A stretch of DNA of 64,000 nucleotides from Balanoglossus misakiensis (lineage: Eukaryota > Hemichordata), in the NCBI GenBank assembly GCA_040954595.2, contig CM082585.2, positions 5,208,001 through 5,272,000 on the forward strand, read 5' to 3'. The notes beneath the pieces were generated by a model, which saw only the letters and a program-made list of their open reading frames with translations, was not told the origin of the DNA and did not search any database. Below, one piece after another: positions 45,318 through 60,300 of this stretch. A program made the position numbers and the translations under genes. Within the stretch, counting starts at the first letter, position 1. The number at the start of each line of letters is the position of its first letter.

Positions 45318-48300
45318 TTAATCGAGAATTAAGTCATTAAGATCTATGTCTCGTCCATGAGACTCGTCATAGTGAAACTTGAGAACTTCCTGCAAATGCA
45401 CAACTTCTTCACGGAGAGACCGCACTCTCTTGTGTAGTTCTATAATCTCTTCATCTCGGTCTTCCACCGCAAGCCTGCATTCTTCTGTAAATGACATAGA
45501 GCTGCTTAGCGATTCATTGGTTAAAGGGACAATGTCCCTCTCTCTTACTGCCCTTTTTCCATCAATTATGTTTGATACAATACACCGTTTATGTTATTCT
45601 ACATGTGGATATATAGTGAATGAACGTTCGACGACACACAACTTCCATCCCATTTGTAGACACGAGAGCGAAAAACTCGCCAAAATGAATAATTGGTCTC
45701 TACCGTTTATTCAGATTTTTACTCTCATAACATACAAACGGGGTGGAAGTTGTGTGTGGTTAAATAACGTAGAATAACATAAACTGTGTCTTGTATCAAA
45801 CATGGGCAGCGAGAGGGAGACCTTTAAAGAATACAAGTCTCAATCCACAGTTTCATATATGTACCTACCTATGCAATCCCCTTGATCTTCGTCACAGATA
45901 AATGCTGGTGTTTCTGGATCGAGACATTCCTGGTTTGGAAACCATTGCACAGTTTAGTGAGTACACGAATATAAATGTGTAAAATATAGATAAACTGTAC
46001 ACAAAATTACAAATATTAAATATATCTTAGTTAACATATTTGATCGATTTTTATTACTTTGAGTGCAACCATTTAGGGATTTTCGACAATTTACTAATTT
46101 GATCTTCAAATTGTATAAGATATCGCTACGACGTTATATTTAAATTAAAATCTGTTGCGTTTTTTTCTGACGGAGTTCTGACAAGTAATGTTGATATGAC
46201 TTACAATGGTGCCGTCGTCATGGAAGCGTGGCTTGATACAGGCGTCGCAGCCTCCCTCTCGTTGCATGTGTGAGGGACCGGAACATCTGTAGTGAAAAAT
46301 TGATCTGGACTGAAATCTCACCCTTTAGCATATTGCATGTCCATGTTCAATGAGGACTGGGGGGGGGTCAGTCATTTTTTATATCCCCCAGGCCGAAGAA
46401 ACTGACCAGACCCTTATGTAGGACAATTTGAAATTTTGTTGTTGAATTCTTGCCTTGTAACTATAGAAGTATTAGTTGTTGAAACTGCCCTTCATAAATG
46501 TAAGTGTTATGGTTGCCAAATAATACAACCGTGACGATTTTGACTTACCCTTCCGCACAAAAGCTGTGACACTCTTGACAAACTTTGTTTTCGTCGGCGT
46601 ATTTGGTGGAAGGACATTGGTTTCTACAGACAGTCTGGTCACGAACGTTCTTGCAAGCAGTGCAGTTGCCCGCTCCCTATAGAAATTATAAAACAGACAC
46701 ATTGGGTTGGTGTATAACTGAAGTAATGTGTACTGAGATGCGACTTGCTTTACACGTGACACGGTCCAATGTATGGTCATTCAAATGCGCACATTTTATG
46801 ATGATATTTCGGTGTGTTTTTTGTCCAAAAGAGCAACGCCCGCGTTTTAGACGATATTGGCAACTAATCGTCACTTTTCTCCAATCAGCTGTAATAATTG
46901 ATTTGGTATATGAATTGAAAAAGAGTGTCATAGTCACACTGCATAGTTAACATTCAACAAAAGCTACCATGTTCACAAATGTATATTTCTTGGGTTGGAC
47001 ACCATGGCGAGTTCGCAATCGTTCTGACTTGTCCAGGTACAGTGTATATGCGTTATGAAATTCAGACTTTACTGTTATATTGTATAAACACAGACTCATT
47101 GGGGCGAAATGCCCAATTGAAATGAATGGGGAGACTTACCGGTCCATAGCATAGTTCACATTCTTCATGACAGACGCCGCATTCTGATGTCGATTTCAAG
47201 TAAAATCTTCATCAATTTAAGAAAAAAAAGGCAAACAGTTATTGTAGTTAACGTCGAAACAAATTCATGTTTAATAAGAAAAACGCGGTATAATGACATC
47301 CAGAGATAAACTCTGTACAAATATCAATGATACTCATTTTTGTTGTGGAATTTCAAGTCAGTCAGTCTGTCTGTCTGTCTGTCCGTCCGATCTGTCTGTA
47401 TGTCTGTCTGTCTGTCCATCCGTCCGTCTGTCCGCCTGCCTACTTTCTGTCTTTGGCTTTCAATTTTTAGATAACGGTGGTCGCACATTATATATGCATG
47501 TACAACAAATTAAATGTTAATGTATGTATTACTTTCGACGTGTGTTCTTCAAAAAGCTATATACTATAGTACTCTCCCGTAGTGATACAAACGAACTGTG
47601 TAGTAGTGTGTGTGTCACTGTACAAGCATACAGATAATAAACTCACCCGCCCTGAACGTCACATGTTTCAACACATCTTCCAGTTAGGTCAAAATTCTTA
47701 CAAGCGAAACAATCAGTATCATCTGGTCCCCAGCAACCAGTATCCGTACACTCGGAGTGACATCCCAACATGTCATCGTTTCCTACAAGAAATATCACGC
47801 ACACGAAGATATGAAATTTGTTCACAAATTGCCAACCCTTTGGTGGTGATGAGGTGACGTGCAAAATAAAACATCCCAAAAAGTTATGTCGTCACTTACG
47901 GCAGTCACTTTTAGGCTTGTTATCCCCGACGTAAATAAGTTGCTCTTCGGGGTCAGCGACCAAGGCAGACAGAAGCTTCTTAGAGGCGTAACACATCCGG
48001 CTATTTCCTCTGACATAGATGCCACCATTACTGACTTCTTGTAGGGACGACAGTGATATAGAAGTTAAGGCTGTGCTGGATACAGTCAATGCAAAGCCAT
48101 CGCTGTTGAAGAAGCAAACATTTCATTATATTCTAAATTGAGCAATTAAAGGGACAAAGTCTCTCTCACAATACGTGAAAAAAAAATCGCCAAAATGAAT
48201 AATCGGTGTTTACCATTTATTCATTTGGGCGAGCTTTTACTCTCATATCATACAAGCAGGATGGAAGTTGTGTGTGGTCGAACGTTTTGTTCCTTTAACG

Positions 48301-51300
48301 TCCCTTCTTTTGAAATGCTTGTAGCTTTAAAGAAGACGAGACGATTTTCTTAAAAGCAGATAACTTAGCGACGGAATAAGTGAGATTAAAGGTATACTAG
48401 TAAAATTATATACTTACAGGGAAGATCTACCCCTGATGTACTTCAAGTTTCTGAACGCTGACAAATCAGCCATTCCGTTTGGAGAGTGAAAAACTGTAAG
48501 GTGACCCGTGATTTCTTCGACATCATTGAAAACTTCTAATTCTTCGTGAGTGACACCAACTAACCCCAAAAATGGGTCTCTGTAAGTAAAATACACATTT
48601 TTGATTAAAATCATGGGTTATAGCCCATGAAAATCATCAAAAAATGACGATTTTCCGAGTTTGCGGATTTTCAAAATTTCCTCATTTTTTGATTAAAATC
48701 ATGGGTTATAGTCCATTAAAATCATCAAAAAATGACGATTTTGCGAGTTTCGATTTTTTAACATTTCGTCATTTTTTGATAAAAATCATGGGTTATAGTT
48801 CATGAAAATCATCAAAAAATTTTCCGAGTTTGCGGATTTTCAAAATTTCGTCATTTTTTGATAAAATCGTGGGTTGTAGCTCATGAAAATCATCAAAAAA
48901 TGACGATTTTCCGAGTTTGCTAATTTTCAAAATTTCGTCAATTTTTGATAAAAATCATGGGTTATAGCCCATGAAAATCATCAAAAAATGACGATCTTCC
49001 GAGTTTCCGAATTTTTAAAATTTCGTCATTTTTTGATTAAAATCATGGGTTATAGCTCATGAAAATCATCAAAAAATGACGATTTTCCGAGTTTGCGGAT
49101 TTTCAAAATTTCGTCATTTTTTTATAAAATCGTGGGTTATAGCTCATGAAAATCATCAAAAAATGACGATTTTTCGAGTTTGCTAATTTTCAAAATTTCG
49201 TCAATTTTTGATAAAAATTATGGGTTATAGCCCATGAAAATCATCAAAAAATGACGATTTTGCGAGTTTCCGAATTTTTAAAATTTCGTCATTTTTTGAT
49301 TAAAATCATGGGTTATAGCTCATGAAAATCATCAAAAAATGACGATTTTCCGAGTTTGCGGATTTTCAAAATTTCGTCATTTTTTGATAAAATCGTGGGT
49401 TATAGCTCATGAAAATCATCAAAAAATGACGATTTTCCGAGATTGCTAATTTTCTAAATTTCGTCAATTTTTGATAAAAATCATGGGTTATAGCCCATGA
49501 AAATCATCAAAAAATGACGATTTTGCGAGTTTCCGAATTTTTAAAATTTCGTCATTTTTTGATAAAATCGTGGGTTATAGCTCATGAAAATCATCAAAAA
49601 ATTACGATTTTCCGAGTTTGCTAATTTTCAAAATTTCGTAAATTTTTGATAAAAATCATGGGTTATAGCCCATGAAAATCATCAAAAAATGACGATTTTT
49701 CGAGTTTGCTAATTTTCTAAATTTCGTCAATTTTTGATAAAAATCATGGGTTATAGCCCATGAAAATCATCAAAAAATGACGATTTTGCGAGTTTCCGAA
49801 TTTTTAAAATTTCGTCATTTTTTTATTAAAATCATGGGTTATAGCTCATGAAAATCATCACAAAATGACGATTTTCCGAGTTTGCGGATTTTCAAAATTT
49901 CGTCATTTTTTGATAAAATCGTGGGTTATAGCTCATGAAAATCATCAAAAAATTACGATTTTCCGAGTTTGCTAATTTTCTAAATTTCGTCAATTTTTGA
50001 TAAAAATCATGGGTTATAGCCCATGAAAATCATCAAAAAATGACGATTTTGCGAGTTTCCGAATTTTTAAAATTTCGTCAATTTTTGATAAAAATCATGG
50101 GTTATAGCCCATGAAAATCATCAAAAAATGACGATTTTGCGAGTTTGCGGATTTTCAAAATTTCGTCAATTTTTGATTAAAATCATGGGTTATAGCCCAT
50201 GAAAATCATCAAAAAATGACGATTTTGCGAGTTTCCGAATTTTTAAAATTTCGTCATTTTTTTATTAAAATCATGGGTTATAGCTCATGAAAATCATCAA
50301 AAAATGACGATTTTCCGAGTTTGCTAATTTTCAAAATTTCGTCAATTTTTAATAAAAATCATGGGTTATAGCCCATGAAAATCATCAAAAAATGACGATC
50401 TTGCGAGTTTCCGAATTTTTAAATTTCGTCATTTTTTGATTAAAATCATGGGTTATAGCCCATGAAAATCATCAAAAAATAGCGTCAAGGACACTGTGGT
50501 CCCATTTGAGGATTATGCGGAAACAGTGACACACCAGAATAAAAATTACAGGTGACATTGCAAGCAGATCTGCAAGCAGCATATCGGGCCTAAGCCAACA
50601 TAGCACATAGCAACATAGCAATAAGCATATCTGCTCTGGATGCCAAGATATGGAAAAGTAGGTCAAAGGTCACCTGAGGTTATGCAAAATTTGGGCAAGA
50701 AATTTTGACCCTATACTGGTCCATGTTCAACAAAAACCAAACCTATAGCCCTATTGGTTAGCCTGGAATTAGGTATGCACATAATTAATGAGATATGCAG
50801 GTGTCACAGGTGACCCCAAATTTTGGCTTTTCAATTTTAGTCCCAACCCTCCAAACGCCAAGTCTGTACCTGCTCTGGATGCCAAGATATGACAAAGTAG
50901 GTCAAAGGTCACCTGAGGTCATGCAAAATTTGGGCAAGAAATTTTGACCCTATACTGGTCTATGTTCAACAAAAACCAAACCTATAGCCCTATTGGTTAG
51001 CCTGGAATTAGGTATGCACATAATTAATGAGATATGCAGGTGTCACAGGTGACCCCCCAATTTTGGCTTTTCAATTTTAGTCCCAACCCTCCAAACGCCA
51101 AGTCTGTACCTGCTCTGGATGCCGAGATATAGGAAAGTAGGTCAAAGGTCACCTGAGGTCACCCAAAATTTGGGCAAGAAATTTTGACCCTATACTGGTC
51201 CATGTCCCATAAGAACGAAACCTCTAGCCCTATTAGTTAGCCCGGAATTAGGTATGCACATAATTAATGTGTTAAGCAGGTGTTACAGGTGAGCCCAAAA

Positions 51301-54300
51301 TTTTGCCTTTTATTTTGGCCCCATTGTGCTCACTGACCAATAGACAGTCACTGTACAGGACTATTGCACAGACCAGAATTCCACAATAAGACGTGGACAT
51401 AGCTTAACCATAGAGGTATAAGTAAAGGTATAAATTTAATAAAAAGACTAAAAAATTCATAAAAAATAAAACATCGATGATATTGACTTAACACTTACAG
51501 GTCGATGTGAGGTTGACATAAGGTACATGCATACCAATTTTTAAAGCAATCTGACGAGTAGTTGTTGACTTTCAGAGTTTTGATAAATTTCACATTTTCC
51601 CAGCTAATTTGCATATTTTTGGGCCTGGCAACTTCGTTTGGACAAACTCCCATCTACAGCCCAGCCTGCACCTACACACCAAATATTGAGGTGATACGCG
51701 CAGCGGTTTTCAAGTTTTTGATGTGGACGGACATACAGACATACATCCATACATCCATACATCCATACATCCATACATCCATCCATCCATACATACATAC
51801 AGACGCAACCGATCCCATAAGGTCCCATGGTATATATGCCTATACCAATGGGACCTAAAAATGACGATTATCCGAGTTTTGTGGATTTTCAAAATTTCGT
51901 CTTTTTTTGATTAAAATCATGGGTTATAGCCCATGAAAATCATCAAAAAATGACAATTTTTCGAGTTTGCGGATTTTCAAAATTTCGTCATATTTTGATA
52001 AAATAGTTGGTTATAGCTCATGAAAATCATCAAAATATGACGATTTTCCGAGTTTGCTAATTTTCTAAATTTCGTCAATTTTTGATAAAAATCATGGGTT
52101 ATAGCTCATGAAAATCATCAAAAAATGACGATTTTCCGAGTTTGCGAATTTTCAAAATTTCGTCATTTTTTGATAAAATCGTGGGTTATAGCTCATGAAA
52201 ATCATCAAAAAATTACGATTTTCCGAGTTTGCTAATTTTCTAAATTTCGTCAATTTTTGATAAAAATCATGGGTTATAGCCCATGAAAATCATCAAAAAA
52301 TGACGATTTTGCGAGTTTCCGAATTTTTAAAATTTCGTCAATTTTTGATAAAAATCATGGGTTATAGCCCATGAAAATCATCAAAAAATGACGATTTTGC
52401 GAGTTTGCGGATTTTCAAAATTTCGTCAATTTTTGAATAAAATCATGGGTTATAGCCCATGAAAATCATCAAAAAATGACGATTTTGCGAGTTTCCGAAT
52501 TTTTAAAATTTCGTCATTTTTTTATTAAAATCATGGGTTATAGCTCATGAAAATCATCAAAAAATGACGATTTTCCGAGTTTGCGGATTTTCAAAATTTC
52601 GTCAATTTTTAATAAAAATCATGGGTTATAGCCCATGAAAATCATCAAAAAAATGACGATTTTGCGAGTTTCCGAATTTTTAAAATTTCGTCATTTTTTT
52701 ATTAAAATCATGGGTTATAGCCCATGAAAATCATCAAAAAATGACGATTTTGCGAGTTTGCTAATTTTCAAAATTTCGTCAATTTTTGATAAAAATCATG
52801 GGTTATAGCCCATGAAAATCATCAAAAAATGACGATTTTGCGAGTTTCCGAATTTTTAAAATTTCGTCATTTTTTGATTAAAATCATGGGTTATAGCTCA
52901 TGAAAATCATCAAAAAATGACGATTTTCCGAGTTTTGTGGATTTTCAAAATTTCGTCTTTTTTTGATAAAATCGTGGGTTATAGCTCATGAAAATCATCA
53001 AAAAATGACAATTTTTCGAGTTTGCGGATTTTCAAAATTTCGTCATTTTTTGATAAAATCGTGGGTTATAGCTCATGAAAATCATCAAAAAATTACGATT
53101 TTCCGAGTTTGCTAATTTTCTAAATTTCGTCAATTTTTGATAAAATCATGGGTTATAGCCCATGAAAATCATCAAAAAATGACGATTTTTCGAGTTTGCT
53201 AATTTTCAAAATTTCGTCAATTTTTGATAAAAATCATGGGTTATAGCTCATGAAAATCATCAAAAAATGACGATTTTCCGAGTTTGCTAATTTTCAAAAT
53301 TTCGTCAATTTTTAATAAAAATCATGGGTTATAGCCCATGAAAATCATCAAAAAATGACGATCTTGCGAGTTTCCGAATTTTTAAAATTTCGTCATTTTT
53401 TGATTAAAATCATGGGTTATAGCCCATGAAAATCATCAAAAAATGACGATTTTGCGAGTTTCCGAATTTTTAAAATTTCGTCATTTTTTGATTAAAATCA
53501 TGGGTTATAGCTCATGAAAATCATCAAAAAATTACGATTTTCCGAGTTTGCTAATTTTCTAAATTTCGTCAATTTTTGATAAAAATCATGGGTTATAGCC
53601 CATGAAAATCATCAAAAAATGACGATTTTGCGAGTTTCCGAATTTTTAAAATTTCGTCAATTTTTGATAAAAATCATGGGTTATAGCCCATGAAAATCAT
53701 CAAAAAATGACGATTTTGCGAGTTTGCGGATTTTCAAAATTTCGTCAATTTTTGATTAAAATCATGGGTTATAGCCCATGAAAATCATCAAAAAATGACA
53801 ATTTTGCGAGTTTCCGAATTTTTAAAATTTCGTCATTTTTTTATTAAAATCATGGGTTATAGCTCATGAAAATCATCAAAAAATGACGATTTTCCGAGTT
53901 TGCTAATTTTCAAAATTTCGTCAATTTTTCATAAAAATCATGGGTTATAGCCCATGAAAATCATCAAAAAATGACGATCTTGCGAGTTTCCGAATTTTTT
54001 AAATTTCGTCATTTTTTTATTAAAATCATGGGTTATAGCCCATGAAAATCATCAAAAAATGACGATTTTGCGAGTTTGCTAATTTTCAAAATTTCGTCAA
54101 TTTTTGATAAAAATCATGGGTTATAGCCCATGAAAATCATCAAAAAATGACGATTTTGCGAGTTTCCGAATTTTTAAAATTTCGTCATTTTTTGATTAAA
54201 ATCATGGGTTAAAGCTCATGAAAATCATCAAAAAATGACGATTTTCCGAGTTTTGTGGATTTTCAAAATTTCGTCTTTTTTTGATAAAATCGTGGGTTAT

Positions 54301-57300
54301 AGCTCATGAAAATCATCAAAAAATGACAATTTTTCGAGTTTTCGGATTTTCAAAATTTCGTCAATTTTTGATAAAAATCATGGGTTATAGCTCATGAAAA
54401 TCATCAAAAAATGACGATTTTGCGAGTTTGCTAATATTCAAAATTTCGTCAATTTTTAATAAAAATCATGGGTTATAGCCCATGAAAATCATCAAAAAAT
54501 GACGATCTTGCGAGTTTCCGAATTTTTAAAATTTCGTCATTTTTTGATTAAAATCATGGGTTATAGCCCATGAAAATCATCAAAAAATGACGATTTTGCA
54601 AGTTTCCGAATTTTTAAAATTTCGTCATTTTTTGATTAAAATCATGGGTTATAGCTCATGAAAATCATCAAAAAATTACGATTTTCCGAGTTTGCTAATT
54701 TTCTAAATTTCGTCAATTTTTGATAAAAATCATGGGTTATAGCCCATGAAAATCATCAAAAAATGACGATTTTGCGAGTTTCCGAATTTTTAAAATTTCG
54801 TCAATTTTTGATAAAAATCATGGGTTATAGCCCATGAAAATCATCAAAAAATGACGATTTTGCGAGTTTGCGGATTTTCAAAATTTCGTCAATTTTTGAT
54901 TAAAATCATGGGTTATAGCCCATGAAAATCATCAAAAAATGACGATTTTCCGAGTTTGCTAATTTTCAAAATTTCGTCAATTTTTAATAAAAATCATGGG
55001 TTATAGCCCATGAAAATCATCAAAAAATGACGATCTTGCGAGTTTCCGAATTTTTAAAATTTCGTCATTTTTTGATTAAAATCATGGGTTATAGCCCATG
55101 AAAATCATCAAAAAATGACGATTTTGCGAGTTTCCGAATTTTTAAAATTTCGTCATTTTTTGATTAAAATCATGGGTTATAGCCCATGAAAATCATCAAA
55201 AAATGACGATTTTGCGAGTTTCCGAATTTTTAAAATTTCGTCATTTTTTGATTAAAATCATGGGTTATAGCTCATGAAAATCATCAAAAAATGACGATTT
55301 TCCGAGTTTTGTGGATTTTCAAAATTTCGTCTTTTTTTGATAAAATCGTGGGTTATAGCTCATGAAAATCATCAAAAAATGACGATTTTTCGAGTTTGCT
55401 AATTTTCAAAATTTCGTCAATTTTTGATAAAAATCATGGGTTATAGCCCATGAAAATCATCAAAAAATGACGATTTTGCGAGTTTGCGGATTTTTAAAAT
55501 TTCGTCATTTTTTGATAAAATCGTGGGTTATAGCTCATGAAAATCATCAAAAAATGACGATTTTCCGAGTTTGCTAATTTTCAAAATTTCGTCAATTTTT
55601 AATAAAAATCATGGGTTATAGCCCATGACAATCATCAAAAAATGACGATTTTCCAAGTTTGCGGATTTTCAAAATTTCGTCTTTTTTTGATAAAATCGTG
55701 GGTTATAGCTCATGAAAATCATCAAAAAATGACGATTTTTCGAGTTTGCTAATTTTCAAAATTTCGTCAATTTTTGATAAAAATCATGGGTTATAGCCCA
55801 TGAAAATCATCAAAAAATGACGATTTTGCGAGTTTCCGAATTTTTAAAATTTCGTCATTTTTTGATTAAAATCATGGGTTATAGCTCATGAAAATCATCA
55901 AAAAATGACGATTTTCCGAGTTTGCTAATTTTCTAAATTTCGTCATTTTTTGATTAAAATCATGGGTTATAGCTCATGAAAATCATCAAAAAATGACGAT
56001 TTTCCGAGTTTGCTAATTTTTAAAATTTCGTCAATTTTTAATAAAAATCATGGGTTATAGCCCATGAAAATCATCAAAAAATGACGATCTTGCGAGTTTC
56101 CGAATTTTTAAAATTTCGTCATTTTTTTATTAAAGTCATGGGTTATAGCCCATGAAAATCATCAAAAAATGACGATTTTGCGAGTTTCCGAATTTATAAA
56201 ATTTCGTCATTTTTTGATTAAAATCATGGGTTATAGCTCATGAAAATCATCAAAAAATGACGATTTTCCGAGTTTGCGGATTTTTCTAAAATTTCGTCAT
56301 TTTTTTATAAAATCGTGGGTTATAGCTCATGAAAATCATCAAAAAATGACGATTTTTCGAGTTTGCTAATTTTCAAAATTTCGTCAATTTTTGATAAAAA
56401 AACATGGGTTATAGCCCATGAAAATCATCAAAAAATGACGATTTTGCGGGTTTCCGAATTTTTAAAATTTCGTCATTTTTTGATTAAAATCATGGGTTAT
56501 AGCCCATGAAAATCATCAAAAAATGACGATTTTGCGAGTTTCCGAATTTTTGAAATTTCGTCATTTTTTGATAAAAATCATGGGTTATAGCCCATGAAAA
56601 TCATCAAAAAATGACGATCTTGCCAGTTTCCGAATTTTTAAAATTTCGTCATTTTTTGATTAAAATCATGGGTTATAGCTCATGAAAATCCTAAAAAAAT
56701 GACGATTTTCCGAGTTTGCGGATTTTCAAAATTTCGTCATTTTTTGATAAAATCGTGGGTTATAGCTCATGAAAATCATCAAAAAATGACGATTTTTCGA
56801 GTTTGCTAATTTTCAAAATTTCATCATTTTTTGATTAAAATCATGGGTTATAGCCCATGAAAATCATCAAAAAATGACGATTTTGCGAGTTTCCGAATTT
56901 TTAAAATTTCGTCATTTTTTGATTAAAATCATGGGTTATAGCTCATGAAAATCATCAAAAAATGACGATTTTCCGAGTTTGCTAATTTACAAAATTTCGT
57001 CAATTTTTGATAAAAATCATGGGTTATAGCCCATGAAAATCATCAAAAAATGACGATTTTGCGGGTTTCCGAATTTTCAAAATTTCGTCATTTTTTGATA
57101 AAATCGTGGGTTATAGCTCATGAAAATCATCAAAAAATGACGATTTTCCGAGTTTGCTAATTTTCAAAATTTCGTCAATTTTTGATAAAAATCATGGGTT
57201 ATAGCCCATGAAAATCATCAAAAAATGACGATTTTGCGAGTTTCCGAATTTTTAAAATTTCGTCATTTTTTTATTAAAATCATGGGTTATAGCCCATGAA

Positions 57301-60300
57301 AATCATCAAAAAATGACGATTTTCCGAGTTTGCTAATTTTCAAAATTTCGTCAATTTTTGATAAAAATCATGGGTTATAGCCCATGAAAATCATCAAAAA
57401 ATGACGATTTTCCGAGTTTGCTAATTTTCAAAATTTCGTCAATTTTTGATAAAAATCATGGGTTATAGCCCATGAAAATCATCAAAAAATGACGATTTTG
57501 CGAGTTTCCGAATTTTTAAAATTTCGTCATTTTTTTATTAAAATCATGGGTTATAGCCCATGAAAATCATCAAAAAATGACGATTTTCCGAGTTTGCTAA
57601 TTTTCAAAATTTCGTCAATTTTTGATAAAAATCATGGGTTATAGCCCATGAAAATCATCAAAAAATGACGATTTTCCGAGTTTGCTAATTTTCAAAATTT
57701 CGTCAATTTTTGATAAAAATCATGGGTTATAGCCCATGAAAATCATCAAAAAATGACGATTTTGCAAGTTTCCGAATTTTTAAAATTTCGTCATTTTTTT
57801 ATTAAAATCATGGGTTATAGCCCATGAAAATCATCAAAAAATGACGATTTTCCGAGTTTGCTAATTTTCAAAATGTATGTATGTATGTATGTATGTATGT
57901 ATGTATGTATGTATGTATGTATGTATGTATGTATGTATGTATGTATGTATGTATGTATGTATGTCTGTATGTATGTTTGTATGTATGTATGTATGTATGT
58001 ATGTATGTATGTATGTTTGTATGTATGTATGTATGTATGTATGTATGTATGTATGTATGTATGTATGTATGTATGTATGTATGTGTGTATGTATGTATGT
58101 ATGTATGTATGTATGTATGTATGTATGTATGTATGTATGTATGTATGTATGTATGTATGTATGTATGTATGTATGTATGTATTTATGTATGTATGTATGT
58201 ATGTATGTATGTATGTATGTATGTGTGTATGTATGTATGTATGTATGTATGTATGTATGTATGTGTGTATGTATGTATGTATGTATGTATGTATGTATGT
58301 ATGTATGTATGTATGTATGTATGTATGTATGTATGTATGTATGTATGTATGTATGTATGTATGTATGTATGTATGTATGTATGTATGTATGTATTTATGT
58401 ATGTATGTATGTATGTATGTATGTATGTATGCGTGTGTGTTTGTGTGTGTGTGGAGGGGGGGGTGTGTGAATGGAGTTTTAACCTTGCAGGACATTATTT
58501 TAATGATCGGCCATCTCAACTTTCTTTGTCATCACAAAATCGAGGTTCATTTTCATTACACCACTTTGCGTCTGTCTGCCAATCTATTAAGCCAACCATG
58601 ATTGGCGCAGAAATATTTCTTACCCGTCGAAGGTGCCCGGTTGCATGACAATGCTCCCATCAATAATGGTGCAGTTCTTAAATAACCCAATGGTACGTTC
58701 ATCTATGTACATGTAGTCTTGCCCCTGGAAGGCCGGATTTCCGATACCAGGACATGCTGAAACCAAAATTTATTTTTCGAAAAGATAATGTCGGACTATG
58801 AGGAAAACCCAGCTACATATGAAGTTTCGTTGATTCCTGTAGTCAAAACATGATGAAACTGGTGCACCAGTTCGGTTAAAGAAACGTGTATTTTAAATAT
58901 ATGCGGTTTTCTGGGATTTCCCTCTGCTATGAGTTAATGTCTATACGAACGTCTTCAGACTTAGCATGTTGCCTGCACTGCAGAATAGAATACAAGCTGG
59001 GATAAAATGTTGTCGGCCAGTACGGACTATTATATTTGCAATAAAAACTTAAGACTACCCGTGGCGGCGCTGCATATGTTCACTTACATTTTGGACAACG
59101 GCCATCACAGACTTGGCAACTGCCCTCAACGGCCACTTTGCCTGATGAACAAGTTGTGACGCACTCCCCGTCATCTTCTAACAAGTTCGCTGGATGGTAA
59201 ATATCAAAAGCCATAGAAATAGACATTGTAGTAGAATATATTGATGAAATCTATTACCCCATTTCGTAAAATTGAACCAATAATTTTTAGCACATTGTCC
59301 CTTTGAAGTCTTTACTAATGACTGTCGTTTGTTGTTGTTACTAGTAATATGAATGTCTTCCAAAACTTTCCATGTCACAATTTTTTTGAAATAGTTTACC
59401 TGGACAGGCATGTAGACAGACTCCCTGATAGGAAACCAATTGATTAGCATCACGCAAATCCTCGTCGGAGCATTGTTGAACGCACTGCCCGTCCCTATCG
59501 AGGTTTCGACATGCCTAAAGTAAAGAAAGTAAAACGGATTCGTCGCACAATTCAGTGATATAACATACCTTGCAACTTTTAGATAAGTCAGATGATTTCA
59601 TTGGGTTTGTTTTGTTGTCTTTATATCGTGACGTTCGCCATTTAGGCACACTTCTTCTCCGTAATGTCTTTCTGTAATCTTATTATCGAGCGGTGAAGGG
59701 GTCACTTACAAGACAGTCACTGTTTTCCGGCCCGGTACATCCTGCAATGCATTCTGGGTGACAGCAGTCACGGCGTCGGGAACCATGGCAACGATTGTCA
59801 CACTTGGCGTGACATATTGTCTTGCTCACTGAAATTTTCGTGATTAGAAATAAAAACAAGAATATGTTACCTTCAAGCTGACATTTAAATTGACGAAGAC
59901 ATCTGCGGCAATAATTTTAAACTTATAGTCATTCGCTTACGACGAGGTCATAAAAAACGAATCATCATGCTAAGACAAATCGGTAGACAGAATAGCAAGA
60001 GCCCTTCCATAATGCATGTATCGTTCTCCGTCACTGGTGGTACACGTGTCTTTTTTGGTTCAAAGCACGTCTTTATACTCACAAGTTTGGCATCGTTCTT
60101 TTGTCCAGCAGTGTCCGTTGCACTCTTCCTCACAACCGTCACCTATCCTCAAATAAATCACAAATTAATATTTTAACTTGAATACATTACAGAAACCGCC
60201 AGTTACATTACTTCATAAACATTTACTAAAATTTATCATTTGTATTCGATATTATATTTTATAAAGAAAACAAACTTCTGTAAAGAACATCCATATCATT

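Noticed and set aside
48601-57872. Regular repeats considered as a CRISPR-like array
   Set aside because: Monomers abut with no unique spacers, and the context is an animal intron; it is a satellite.
57815-58648. Long open frames of 197-255 codons in both directions
   Set aside because: They are translations of the (ATGT)n tract (MYVC and HTYI repeats) and contain no other information.
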